The position numbers and the translations under genes are program-made. DNA of 64,000 nt from an uncultured Hyphomicrobiales bacterium (lineage in GTDB: Bacteria > Pseudomonadota > Alphaproteobacteria > Rhizobiales > Beijerinckiaceae): contig CAINED010000042.1 in the NCBI GenBank assembly GCA_903847605.1, forward strand, positions 1-64,000, written 5' to 3'. This document shows, piece by piece, positions 1 through 9,746 of this stretch. Numbering within the stretch: position 1 is the first letter of the stretch; every line of letters begins with the position of its first letter. The notes under the pieces are model-generated. The model had not been told where the DNA came from. It made no database searches and saw only the letters and a program-made list of their open reading frames with translations.

Positions 1-2
1 AG

Positions 3-107
3 CCACCCGCGCCGGAGGTCTTCGTGCCCGCAATGGCCGCGCGGGCAGCTGCGCAACCCAATCCAGCTTCGCCGCCCGCGCTGGCTTCCAGGCCGTCAAT
101 AAACTAA
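3..107 (+). CDS. possible 3' end of a CDS entering from the left edge (low-complexity Ala/Pro-rich C-terminus ...PAMAARAAAQPNPASPPALASRPSIN*)
   Basis: One open frame from the window edge to TAA at 105-107; no homology evidence. Confidence 0.2.
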   Translation, partial: PPAPEVFVPAMAARAAAQPNPASPPALASRPSIN

Positions 108-581
108 CATTCTAACTGGACCACTCAGTGGGGGCCGATCAGTCTCCACCTCTTCCCATTTCAGTTGGGAATGCACGGCCTGTCGCGCTGGCTTGATGCA
201 AACGCACAATCATTGCGGGGCATCATGATCAACATCTGCATCCTCGGACGCAAGATCTGACCTGCCGCCCCCGAAGCTGCCCGGAAAATCCAGCATGCAG
301 CACTGTCACGCACTCATGCGGGAGAATGCGGATTCAGGGCTAACAATGGCTGAAATTTTGAAGCGAATGCCTCCGCTCGGGCACGCCGAGCAAAGCAGGG
401 CGGGCAAGTTGCCAAGCTTGCCCCGATAGCACTTACCTCGGCCGCGACTGAAGAGCGCAAATTCTTTAAGCGAAGCCCGGCATATTGCCTGCCCGAAGGA
501 TTTACGCGAATGTGCCGCGCGCTCTGCCGGGGCGACGGCGGACCAGCCGATACGGCAGACAAGACCATTCCGGGAGGAAAA

Positions 582-2351
582 ATGAGCAGTTCCGTTTCGA
601 CACCCACCAATTTGCGCAACGATCTCGGCCGAGAGCAGCCGGAAGGACCACTGGCGCCCAAGGCCGGTTTCGGCAGCGACGTGGTCGCCGAAACGCTCCG
701 CGCGCTTGACCTGCCGTATATCGCGCTCAACCCCGGCGCCAGCTACCGCGGCCTGCACGATTCCATCGTGAATTTCCTCGGCAACACCCAGCCGGAAATG
801 CTGCTCTGCCTGCACGAGGAACATGCGATCCACATCGCGCAGGGCTATGCCAAGGTTACCGGCAAGCCCATGGCCTGCGCCGTCCATTCCAATGTCGGCC
901 TGATGCACGCGACCATGGCCATCTTCAACGCCTGGTGCGACCGCATGCCGATGGTGATCATGGGCGCGACCGGCCCCATCGACGCCGCCATCCGCCGTCC
1001 GTGGATCGACTGGATCCATACCTCCCGCGATCAGGCGGCAATGATCCGCAACTACATCAAGTTCGACGACACTCCGGGCTCGCCACAGGCGGCGCGGGAG
1101 GCGCTCGTCCGCGCCAAGTGGATCGCCGAAACGACGCCGAAGGGTCCCGTCTATATCAATCTCGATTCGCACCTCCAGGAAGCGCCGCTCGCGGGCGAAC
1201 TGCCGCCGATGGACGTGAATCGCTTCGCGCCGCCGATGCAGCTCGGCCCGAGCGCCCTGCAGGTCGAACAGATCGCAGGCCTCGCCCGCAAGGCGAAGAA
1301 GGTCGTGATCGTCTATGGGCGTTTTTCGCGCTCCGAAAAGGGCTGGGCCGAGCGCATTCAGCTTGCCGAAAAGCTGCGGGCGAGCGTGCTTACGGACCTC
1401 AAGGTTGGCTGTACATTCCCGAGCGATCATCCGCTGCACGTCGGATGCCCCGGCATGGGCCCGCATCCGGATGCGGCCGCGGCGATCAAGAGCGCCGATC
1501 TGGTTCTCGCTTTCGACGTCGTCGATCTCGGCGGCCTCTTTCGCGCCAATCTCGGCGATGCCGCTCCGTCGGCGAAGATCGTCCACATCTCCATGGATCA
1601 CCGCATTCACAACGGCTGGTCGATGGATCACCAGATCCTGCCGCCTGTCGATCACTTTGTCTCGGCCGACACCGATCTCTCGGTTACGGCTCTGCTCGGC
1701 GCGCTGTCGGATCTCAAGGCTCCCGAATTCTCGCCGCGCGAACCCAAGACCATCGAACTGCGTGCCGCGAACGAACGTCCGCTGGTGCGCGACCTCGCCG
1801 TTGCCCTCAAGAAGGCGCTCGGCAACCGCAAGACATGCCTCATGTCGACGTCCATCGCCTGGCACGAGGACTGGTGGCCGATGCGCCATCCGCTCGACTA
1901 CACGGGCGGCGCGGGCGGCGGCGGTCTCGCGGCCGGGCCCGGCATCACGGTGGGCGGCGCGCTGGCTTGCAAGGGGACCGACCGCATGGCGGTTGGCGTC
2001 ATCGGCGACGGCGACTTCCTGATGGGCAATACCTCCGTCTGGACCGCGGTGCGCTACAAGCTGCCGATGCTGATGGTGATCTCGAACAATTCGTCCTTCT
2101 ACAATGACGAGTTGCATCAGGAGCGCGTCGCCAAGGCGCGCAATCGCCCGGTCGAGAACAAGTGGATCGGCCAGAAGATGATCGAGCCCGACGTCGATAT
2201 TGCCAAGATCGCCGAAGGGCAGGGCGCTGTCGGCATCGGCCCGATCCACACGATCGGCGAACTCGCCGGCGCCTATGCCAAGGCCATCGCGGTGGTCGAA
2301 GCGGGCGGCGTCGCCGTGGTCGATGTGCGCGTCATTCCCGGCTATGCGTAA
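582..2351 (+). CDS. thiamine pyrophosphate-dependent enzyme (acetolactate synthase/benzoylformate decarboxylase-like large subunit)
   Basis: ORF with N-terminal TPP Pyr domain (LHEEHAIHIAQGYAKVTGKP) and C-terminal GDGDFLMGNTSVWTA...SNNSSFYN TPP motif; ATG 582 preceded by GGGAGGAAAA. Confidence 0.88.
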   Translation: MSSSVSTPTNLRNDLGREQPEGPLAPKAGFGSDVVAETLRALDLPYIALNPGASYRGLHDSIVNFLGNTQPEMLLCLHEEHAIHIAQGYAKVTGKPMACAVHSNVGLMHATMAIFNAWCDRMPMVIMGATGPIDAAIRRPWIDWIHTSRDQAAMIRNYIKFDDTPGSPQAAREALVRAKWIAETTPKGPVYINLDSHLQEAPLAGELPPMDVNRFAPPMQLGPSALQVEQIAGLARKAKKVVIVYGRFSRSEKGWAERIQLAEKLRASVLTDLKVGCTFPSDHPLHVGCPGMGPHPDAAAAIKSADLVLAFDVVDLGGLFRANLGDAAPSAKIVHISMDHRIHNGWSMDHQILPPVDHFVSADTDLSVTALLGALSDLKAPEFSPREPKTIELRAANERPLVRDLAVALKKALGNRKTCLMSTSIAWHEDWWPMRHPLDYTGGAGGGGLAAGPGITVGGALACKGTDRMAVGVIGDGDFLMGNTSVWTAVRYKLPMLMVISNNSSFYNDELHQERVAKARNRPVENKWIGQKMIEPDVDIAKIAEGQGAVGIGPIHTIGELAGAYAKAIAVVEAGGVAVVDVRVIPGYA

Positions 2352-2367
2352 GCCACGAACCGATTTC

Positions 2368-2398
2368 AGGACGACCGGACTTTTGGTCCGGTCGTCCT
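2368..2398. terminator. perfect 13-bp stem, 5-nt loop hairpin downstream of the TPP enzyme gene
   Basis: AGGACGACCGGAC-TTTTG-GTCCGGTCGTCCT, 17 nt after the stop codon; no strong U-tract. Confidence 0.65.
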
Positions 2399-2464
2399 GT
2401 ATTGAATTGTCGGTTCAGTTAATCTGCACGGCGGACGTTGATCCGCCCGCGTGTTCGGCCCACT

Positions 2465-3313
2465 TCACTCGACCTCTATGAAGACAGGCACGAACCTGCT
2501 GGTGTCGGCGTGACTGCGCCATGAATTCACGAAGATCATGGCGACGAGCGGTTGCTTCCCGCCTTCCTTGCGCGGGCCGGCAAAGATATCGCTGATGCGC
2601 GCGGCCTGCGGGCATTCGTCGTTGGTCGCGAAAGTAGCTGTCAGCTTGTTCGCTGATTCGAGTTTCGGTGCGCGCCCGCGCGGTTGAGGCGCCAGACTTT
2701 CGAGTGTCAGAACGATGGGTTTGTTCACGCTTCTCGGCGTTTCGCTAAAGCATTTGGCGCTCTCGGCCTGCATCTGAACGCGCAGGCGATATGTCGTCTG
2801 CTGATCTGGAATGCCGCCGAGCAATTCGCGATGAACCTGAAAGCTCAGCGTGTTCGCTGCCGGGGAGATCTGTGTGTAGGGCGTGCCGGCAATGCGGCGC
2901 ACACGTGCGGAGATGGAAAGCGCTTCCAGCTTCGGCGCTGCGAGTTTACGGATTTCCGCGCGCAGCTTTTCGAAATTCGCTCCATCTTCAAAATCGGATT
3001 CTTTCAGCCCGAGACGTTGCCACTTGTTCTGGCCGGGTTTTGAGGCATCCTCTTCGTCGCTGTCCGACAGGCCGAAAGGAAAGCCCATAACTGGCTTGTT
3101 CGTCGTACGGTCGATGACATGAACGAGCATGGCAGGCCCGCCATTGCCGTCGCCAACAAGCAATTCCTCGTAAGCGAAGTAACGTCCGTCCAGCGAAAAG
3201 CCGATCGGCTCGATTTCGAGCGGCGGCGCGGTTTCACGAGACTGCGCGACAGTTGCCGCAGCCAAAAGGGCGACGGCGGTTATGAATGAGCGAGAGGCGT
3301 ACTTCGACATCAT
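2465..3313 (-). CDS. predicted secreted protein, DUF2259-like
   Basis: Signal peptide (MMSKYASRSFITAVALLAAATVAQS) followed by IEPIGFSLDGRYFAYEE; family call from recall. Confidence 0.65.
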   Translation of the reverse strand: MMSKYASRSFITAVALLAAATVAQSRETAPPLEIEPIGFSLDGRYFAYEELLVGDGNGGPAMLVHVIDRTTNKPVMGFPFGLSDSDEEDASKPGQNKWQRLGLKESDFEDGANFEKLRAEIRKLAAPKLEALSISARVRRIAGTPYTQISPAANTLSFQVHRELLGGIPDQQTTYRLRVQMQAESAKCFSETPRSVNKPIVLTLESLAPQPRGRAPKLESANKLTATFATNDECPQAARISDIFAGPRKEGGKQPLVAMIFVNSWRSHADTSRFVPVFIEVE

Positions 3314-3453
3314 GACGTTTTCCGAATGGCGGAGCGCGTCACTAGAGCATGCATCTCCCCATGCCTGTGCGAGAGCGCACCTGGCGCAGCGGGCGCTCAA
3401 GTGCGTAGCGGTGGAGAGCGAAAAGTCGCGTTAGAAATGAATTTTCGGCCGCT

Positions 3454-4599
3454 CTAGGCGAACAGCGCTTCGAAAACGATATCTCCGATCTTCGCGTAGC
3501 CTTCGTCGCTGGGATGAAGGTGATCGCCGCAATCATAGGCGGGCAGGAGTTTCGAGGGCGCAGCGGGGTCACGCATGAGCTTGTCGAGATCGACGAGCGC
3601 GTCGAAATCCTTTTGCTTGCGCAACCAGGCGTTCACTTCCTGCCTGATCCGGTCGCGCTCGGGCGTCCAGCCGAATTCGTAGAAAGTCTCCTTCTCATAG
3701 GGTAGCAGCGTGCATGCGATGGCTTTCAGTCCGGCCGCTTTCGCGCGCGCGGCAATCTGGGAAAATGCGAAGATCATCTGCGGCGCCGCGACATACTCAT
3801 CCGCATTACCGCGCCGGTTGCGCAGATCGTTGACGCCGGCCAATACGACGAGATGCGTCGCGCCGGGCTGCGCCAGCACATCGCGATCGAACCGCCTTAG
3901 CATGCTGTCGCCGGTGAGATCGTGCAGCAGACGATTGCCGCCGATGCCCTGGTTCATCACGCCAAAGGCATTCGCGCCATGCGCGGCAACGAGTTGTCGC
4001 GCCAGTTGGTCGGGCCAGCGCATGTTGGCGTCGACCGTGGATATATTGCCATCCGTGAGTGAATCGCCGAGGCAGACAATGCCCTTCGTTTCGGTCGAGG
4101 ACAGGACTTCGATGCCTGTCGAAAAATACCAGCTTTCCGTCGTGCTTTCGACGGGCATATCGGGCCATTGCGAGAAATCGCCGGGCTGCGAAACATAGTT
4201 TGTTTGTCGCGCGGTCTTGTGGCCGGTGACTTCGTCGACCGAGCCCGGCACGTAGAAACTGATCGCGATGTCGGCAAGCGCGGGCAGATTGAAATTTACA
4301 CTGTCGCTCAGAGCCAGCGCGCCCGCGGGAATGCGAATGTCCCGCAGGCCGCCGAACGTAACGGCGCGCGCGCCGTTGATGTCGATGTCCGCGCCGGTGG
4401 TGCGGCGGGCAATGCTGACATTGCCGATGGTCAGCGGCTTGCGCCCATGCGCGTTGGAGAACCGGAGCCGGATTGTCTTCCCCGCCAGCGACGGCCGCAC
4501 GATCATTCGCACCGTTCGGTTTTCGATGCGCGCTTCGTCGACCAACGCAGGACTTGTCGTCCATGATCCTGTCCAGTGCGGGCGTGCCGTTTCTATCAT
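3454..4599 (-). CDS. SGNH/GDSL-family hydrolase
   Basis: GDSLTDG block, GGNRLL, GVNDL and C-terminal DHLHPSDEGY catalytic block; start chosen at internal Met (MIETARPHW). Confidence 0.85.
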   Translation of the reverse strand: MIETARPHWTGSWTTSPALVDEARIENRTVRMIVRPSLAGKTIRLRFSNAHGRKPLTIGNVSIARRTTGADIDINGARAVTFGGLRDIRIPAGALALSDSVNFNLPALADIAISFYVPGSVDEVTGHKTARQTNYVSQPGDFSQWPDMPVESTTESWYFSTGIEVLSSTETKGIVCLGDSLTDGNISTVDANMRWPDQLARQLVAAHGANAFGVMNQGIGGNRLLHDLTGDSMLRRFDRDVLAQPGATHLVVLAGVNDLRNRRGNADEYVAAPQMIFAFSQIAARAKAAGLKAIACTLLPYEKETFYEFGWTPERDRIRQEVNAWLRKQKDFDALVDLDKLMRDPAAPSKLLPAYDCGDHLHPSDEGYAKIGDIVFEALFA

Positions 4600-4762
4600 T
4601 TTCTTCTCCGTTTGCCGCAGGATTTCTGTTGCAGCTTGCGAAGTCAATCATCGCGCGCTCCGAACTTCACCAACCCGTGATTTCAGAATGTCACATACAC
4701 ATCCTAAATTCCGCATTGCAAACCATGAGCTGCGCCCATAGGCGCGCTGGAGGAGGGGATCA

Positions 4763-5746
4763 ATGTTCGATATTTCACGCCGCCGTTTCGTTGTTGGCGC
4801 GACGACAGCCGCCGCCGTCTTTGGGCTCGACCGGTCCGTCGAATTCCTGCCGTCAGCCTGGGCGCAGGGCGGACCGGTCGAAACCGGGCTCAACCCGAAA
4901 AAAATGCAGTTCTACCGTTTCACCATGGGCGATATGGAAATTTTCCAGATTTTCGAAGGCGAGGTCACACGCCCGCATAGCGACGGCTTCATTCGCAACG
5001 CGTCCGTCGAAGACACGAAAAAAGCCCTTGCCGCCGGCGGATTGAAGGACGACATCGTGCCGAATGTCTTCACAGTGACCGTTGTGAGGACCGGCGGTCG
5101 CACCATCATGTTCGACGCCGGTCTTGGCGCGGGAACGCTGCCCGCAACCGGACGCCTCGCGCAAAACCTGAAGGCCGCGGGCATCGAGCAGAAGGACATC
5201 AACCTGATCGTCGTCTCGCATTTCCATCCCGATCATATCTTCGGCCTGATGGACAAGGATAATGCGCAGATCTATCCCAATGCCGAAATCATGATGCCCG
5301 CGGCCGAATATGGCTTCTGGACCGACCCTGCGCGCACATCCAAATTGCCGGAAGGCGTGCAGGGTATCGCCAAGCGTGCGCAGGCGACATTCCCGAACTG
5401 GAAAAACATCAAGCAGATCGGCGACAATGCCGAAGTCGCGCCGGGCATTCGCTCTGTATCGACGCATGGCCACACGCCCGGCCACACGAGCTATGTTCTC
5501 GCCTCCGGCGGACGCCAGCATATCGTCCTCGCCGACATCACCAACATTCCCCAACTCTTCGTGAAGAACCCGGGCTGGCACGTGATGTTCGATGCGGACC
5601 CGAATTCTGCCGAAGCCAACCGCCGCAAGATGTTCGACCGCGCCATCGCCGACAAGGCGACGCTCGGCGGCTATCACTGGGGCATGCCCGGCTGCGGCAC
5701 GCTGGCGAAGGACGGAAATTCCTACGTCTATACGCCGATGGCGTGA
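4763..5746 (+). CDS. Tat-exported metallo-beta-lactamase-fold hydrolase, tandem copy 1
   Basis: Twin-arginine signal SRRRFVVGATTAAAVFG; HFHPDHIFG and HGHTPGHTSY metal motifs. Confidence 0.88.
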   Translation: MFDISRRRFVVGATTAAAVFGLDRSVEFLPSAWAQGGPVETGLNPKKMQFYRFTMGDMEIFQIFEGEVTRPHSDGFIRNASVEDTKKALAAGGLKDDIVPNVFTVTVVRTGGRTIMFDAGLGAGTLPATGRLAQNLKAAGIEQKDINLIVVSHFHPDHIFGLMDKDNAQIYPNAEIMMPAAEYGFWTDPARTSKLPEGVQGIAKRAQATFPNWKNIKQIGDNAEVAPGIRSVSTHGHTPGHTSYVLASGGRQHIVLADITNIPQLFVKNPGWHVMFDADPNSAEANRRKMFDRAIADKATLGGYHWGMPGCGTLAKDGNSYVYTPMA

Positions 5747-5841
5747 CGGCAAATGTGGCGGAAGCTTTGCGGCTTCCGCCCACGCCCGGTTTTCGCTAGG
5801 ATCGCGGGAGCGCGGAGGGCGCTTTTACCGGGGAGGGACTC

Positions 5842-6822
5842 ATGTACGACATTTCACGCCGCCGCTTTGTCGTGGGAGCAACCACTGCCACATCCGTGTT
5901 CGGCCTCGGCAAGTCCATCGAATTCATGCCATCCGCATGGGCGCAGGCCGCAGCGGGCGATCGGCAGAATCCACGCGGACTGACGCATTATCGCTTCAAT
6001 CTCGGCGACGTGGAAATCACTCAGATTTTCGACGGCGAAGTATTGACGCCGCCGAACCCGAACTTCATTCACAACGCGACCGTCGACGATACGAAGGCGG
6101 CCCTGCGCGCGGCCAATCTGCCGGACGACGCCATTCCCAGCAGCTACACTGTCACGATCGCTAAAATCGGCGGTAAATATGTGATGTTCGATTCGGGCAA
6201 TCCGCCGTCGAGTCAGCCACGCACCGGACGGCTCCTCGCGAACATGAAGGCGGCCGGCATCGACAAGACCGATATTTCGACAATCGTCATCACGCACTTC
6301 CACGGCGATCACATTTTCGGGCTCTATGGCGAAGGCAACAATCAGGCGTGGCCCAATATCGAGATCGTGATGCCTGCTGCGGAATACGATTTCTGGACCG
6401 ACCCGTCGAAAACAGCCCCGCTGCCGGAAGGACGGCAGGGGCTCGCCAAACGCATACAGGCGACGTTCCCGACGTGGAAGAATATTCGCCGATTCAGCGG
6501 TGAGGCCGAAGTCATGCCGAACGTGAAGGCCGTCTCGACGCCCGGCCACAGTTTTGGACATACGAGCTATCTCATCGCATCGGGCGCGCAGCAATATCTC
6601 GTCGTCGGTGATGTCGCCCATGTCACACAGTTGTTCGTGCGCAATCCGGGCTGGCATCTTTCATTCGACCAGGATCCGAAGGAAGCGGAAGCGACACGCC
6701 GGAAGGTTCTGGACAGAATCATCGCCGACAAGATGATGGCGGGCGGCTACCACTGGGGCATGCCCGGCTGTGGCACGCTGGCGAAGGATGGCAATTCCTA
6801 CGTGTTCTCGCCACGCGCGTAA
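5842..6822 (+). CDS. Tat-exported metallo-beta-lactamase-fold hydrolase, tandem copy 2
   Basis: SRRRFVVGATTATSVFG signal; HFHGDHIFG and TPGHSFGHTSY; same C-terminal GGYHWGMPGCGTLAKDGNSYV as copy 1. Confidence 0.88.
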   Translation: MYDISRRRFVVGATTATSVFGLGKSIEFMPSAWAQAAAGDRQNPRGLTHYRFNLGDVEITQIFDGEVLTPPNPNFIHNATVDDTKAALRAANLPDDAIPSSYTVTIAKIGGKYVMFDSGNPPSSQPRTGRLLANMKAAGIDKTDISTIVITHFHGDHIFGLYGEGNNQAWPNIEIVMPAAEYDFWTDPSKTAPLPEGRQGLAKRIQATFPTWKNIRRFSGEAEVMPNVKAVSTPGHSFGHTSYLIASGAQQYLVVGDVAHVTQLFVRNPGWHLSFDQDPKEAEATRRKVLDRIIADKMMAGGYHWGMPGCGTLAKDGNSYVFSPRA

Positions 6823-6949
6823 TTCCGCGCAGAGGACTATCTGGACGCAGAACGGCTGCCACGCTGCCAGCGTTGGCAGCTTTTCTGTTCTTGGCGAGGA
6901 TTTCGTGCTTTCATCTGCACCGGGAGAAATGAAATTTCGCGAGGACAAA

Positions 6950-7981
6950 ATGCAGTATCGGCGTTCCGCTCTTTCCTTCCTTGCTGTCGGAGCGGTTTCC
7001 TTTGCCGCTGCAATGCCGGCTGGCGCGAACCCCGTCGAGGAGTTCTATCGCGGCAAGACTCTTGTCGTCGCAATGGGGTCCGGGCCGGTGGGCACCTACG
7101 CCATCTATGCTCAATTGATCGCGGAGCATCTGCCACGCCATCTGCCCGGCAATCCCAAGATCATTGCACAGTCTATGCCCGGCGCCGGCGGCTTGCGCGC
7201 CGTCAATCATCTCTACAACGTCGCGCCGAAGGATGGCTCCTATATGCTGGTCGTCGTTCAGACTGTGGCGACAGACCAGATTCTGCAACGCGACGGCGCC
7301 AAATACGATGCGCGCCGCTTCAATTACATTGGCCGTTTCGCGGACAATACGCCCATCACTGTGGTCTGGAACGCGACGGGTCTCGCTTCGCTTGACGCCT
7401 TGCGCCAGCGCGAGGTGATGACGGCCGGGACGGGGGCAGCTTCGCCAACCGATATCTGGCCGAAACTGCTCAATACGATCGCGGGCACGAAGTTCAAGGT
7501 CATCTCGGGTTACAAGTCTATCGACGATTCCGCGCTGGCGATGCAGCGCGGCGAAGTGCATGCGATGATCGGTTCGCTCGCTTTCTTCCGCAGCGGCTTT
7601 GCGCCGCTCATCCGCGAAGGCAAAGCAAGCATCGTCATTCAGTATGCGATTTCGCGTCATCCCGACATCGCGGATGTGCCGACGGCAGGAGAACTCGCAA
7701 CGAAGCCTGAAGATCGCATCATCGCCGATTTCATGGCATCGTCTTCCGATATGGGACGCAGCCTGATCGCGCCGCCGGATGTGCCGGCCGAGCGCGTTAC
7801 GGCTCTGCGAAGTGCTTTCGACGCGACGATGAAAGATCCCGAATTTCGGCGCGATGTCGAACGCCGCGGCCTCGAATTGAATCCGGCAACGGGGGAAGAC
7901 TTGCAACGTCTGGTCGAGAAAACGCTGAGCGTTTCGCCCGACGTGATGGAACGCGCCAGAAAGCTGATCAACACCGACTGA
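6950..7981 (+). CDS. TctC/Bug-like periplasmic solute-binding protein (MPGAG-type)
   Basis: Signal peptide; FYRGKTLVVAMGSGP...QSMPGAGGLRAVNHLYNVAPKDGS; internal start within ORF 6770-7981 (ATG 6929 also possible). Confidence 0.8.
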   Translation: MQYRRSALSFLAVGAVSFAAAMPAGANPVEEFYRGKTLVVAMGSGPVGTYAIYAQLIAEHLPRHLPGNPKIIAQSMPGAGGLRAVNHLYNVAPKDGSYMLVVVQTVATDQILQRDGAKYDARRFNYIGRFADNTPITVVWNATGLASLDALRQREVMTAGTGAASPTDIWPKLLNTIAGTKFKVISGYKSIDDSALAMQRGEVHAMIGSLAFFRSGFAPLIREGKASIVIQYAISRHPDIADVPTAGELATKPEDRIIADFMASSSDMGRSLIAPPDVPAERVTALRSAFDATMKDPEFRRDVERRGLELNPATGEDLQRLVEKTLSVSPDVMERARKLINTD

Positions 7982-8149
7982 TTGCGCTTTTTCGAGGCGC
8001 ATTCTTTCTTTAACTTCCTATGCATGACGGACGTTGGTGCTCATCTCGCCGGCGTTGCTGCAGCGCAAAAATCAACGCGCCTCGCCAGATTTGCATTTAC
8101 AGTTCTTGCGGCGCAAGTTTCTTCTCGGAGATGTGAGCGGGAGGAGCCG

Positions 8150-9691
8150 ATGCGGCCGTCGTTACGCATGATTGCCATGGGGCTGGCGATTTTTTCCAGC
8201 ACTGCTTTGCACGCACAGAAGGCCAGGGACACGTTACGTGTCGCCGTTTACGAGCCGATAGCCACGGCCGACAACACGTTCGAACCGCAGCCGCAGACAA
8301 GCCTCTTCAGTGCGATGATATTCGATACGCTCGTATCCTTTGATACGGTCAATCGAAAGGTCGCGCCTCTGCTTGCGACATCGTGGCGGCAGATCGATCC
8401 GCTGACGGTTGAATTCACGTTGCGCAACGACGTGAAATTTCACGACGGCCAGCCGTTCGATGCCGACGATGTCGTTTATTCCTTCAACTTCCTCATCGAT
8501 CCAAAGGTCGTCTTTCGCACCAAGGAATCGCGTTACGGCATTTTCGATCGCATCGAAAAAATCGACCGCTATACCGTGCGTATCAAGACCAAGGCGCCCT
8601 TCGCGCCGTTGCTGCTGCGGCTTGCGAGCATTCTGCCTGTTTATCCCAGAATCGCGCACGAGAAGGCGCCGGACAAGGCGGCATTCGGGCGTACCCCCAT
8701 CGGCACCGGCCCCTATCGCGCATTGAGCGTCGGCAGCGAGGGCATCGTGCTTCAGCGCAACCGCGACTTTCATCATGCGAGCGCGGGAAAACACGCGGGC
8801 AGGATCGGCCGTATCGAGATCGTCACAGTACCGGACGTGCAGACACAGACGGCGCGCCTGCTCACCGGCCAGCAGGATCTCATGTACAACCTGCAAACCG
8901 AAACGGCGGAGTTTCTCGCCGCCAATCCAGCGCTCGAATTGGCGATGCAGGATTCCATTCAGATCGCTGCGCTCATTTTCGACATGAGCGATCGCTCGGG
9001 TATTGGAATTTTCAAGGATATGCGCATCAGGCAGGCGCTGCTGCATGCCATCGATCGCCGCGCCATCGCGCGGGCGATGTTGCCGAAGCAACTCGCCGAA
9101 CAGCCGTTGCAGGATGCCCTCTGCCACGACTGGTTCGTCGGCTGCGCCTATTCGCTGAAAGCGCCAGCCTACGATCCTTCGGCTGCCAGAAAGCTGCTCG
9201 CCGATGCCGGTCATGGAAACGGCTTCACGCTGACGCTGACGACCTGGGGGCCCGCCAAACCCGTCACCGAGATGATGGAAGCGCAATGGCGACGGATCGG
9301 CGTGCGCGCGCAGATCGAATCGCTGGCGATGCCGGCCTTCGTGAAGAAGCGCAGCGCCGGCCAGTTGCATGCTTTCGTCGCGCTCTGGGACAACGGCGGG
9401 GGCCAACCCGATGTCGATCAGACCGCCGCCTATTTCTTCGAACCGGACGGGCGCAATTACATCAAGGATCCAAAGCTGCTGAAACTCTATCACGAGGGCC
9501 GCACGGAACTCGATCCGCTGAAGCGGGAGGCCGTGTATCGCGAGATGTTCGATCACGCGCTGGCGAACCACTATGCACTGCCGATCTTCCGCACGCCGGT
9601 CATTGTCGCCCATAGCCGCGAATTGAAGGTGCCGGTGGAACTCTCGCGGCGGCCCGAGGGGTTCGAGTTCAACCTGTTGGAATGGAAGTAG
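8150..9691 (+). CDS. ABC transporter substrate-binding protein, peptide/nickel (SBP family 5) type
   Basis: Signal peptide; PLLATSWRQIDPLTVEFTLRNDVKFHDGQPFDADDVVYSF; start ATG 8150 after GGGAGGAGCCG. Confidence 0.85.
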   Translation: MRPSLRMIAMGLAIFSSTALHAQKARDTLRVAVYEPIATADNTFEPQPQTSLFSAMIFDTLVSFDTVNRKVAPLLATSWRQIDPLTVEFTLRNDVKFHDGQPFDADDVVYSFNFLIDPKVVFRTKESRYGIFDRIEKIDRYTVRIKTKAPFAPLLLRLASILPVYPRIAHEKAPDKAAFGRTPIGTGPYRALSVGSEGIVLQRNRDFHHASAGKHAGRIGRIEIVTVPDVQTQTARLLTGQQDLMYNLQTETAEFLAANPALELAMQDSIQIAALIFDMSDRSGIGIFKDMRIRQALLHAIDRRAIARAMLPKQLAEQPLQDALCHDWFVGCAYSLKAPAYDPSAARKLLADAGHGNGFTLTLTTWGPAKPVTEMMEAQWRRIGVRAQIESLAMPAFVKKRSAGQLHAFVALWDNGGGQPDVDQTAAYFFEPDGRNYIKDPKLLKLYHEGRTELDPLKREAVYREMFDHALANHYALPIFRTPVIVAHSRELKVPVELSRRPEGFEFNLLEWK

Positions 9692-9746
9692 GTGACAAGG
9701 CTGCGAGGCTGGCGTAGCTAGCCGCCATGCAGCAGGAGTTTTCGAA

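Noticed and set aside
1908-1970. GGC-rich low-complexity stretch
   Set aside because: Encodes the Gly-rich GGAGGGGLAAGPGITVGGA loop of the TPP enzyme; not an independent repeat.
935-2107. 390-aa plus-strand ORF overlapping the TPP gene in another frame
   Set aside because: Arg-rich alternate frame of a genuine gene.
306-2249. 647-aa minus-strand ORF
   Set aside because: Antisense shadow of the well-supported TPP enzyme gene; Arg/Asp/Ala/His-rich composition typical of high-GC antisense frames.
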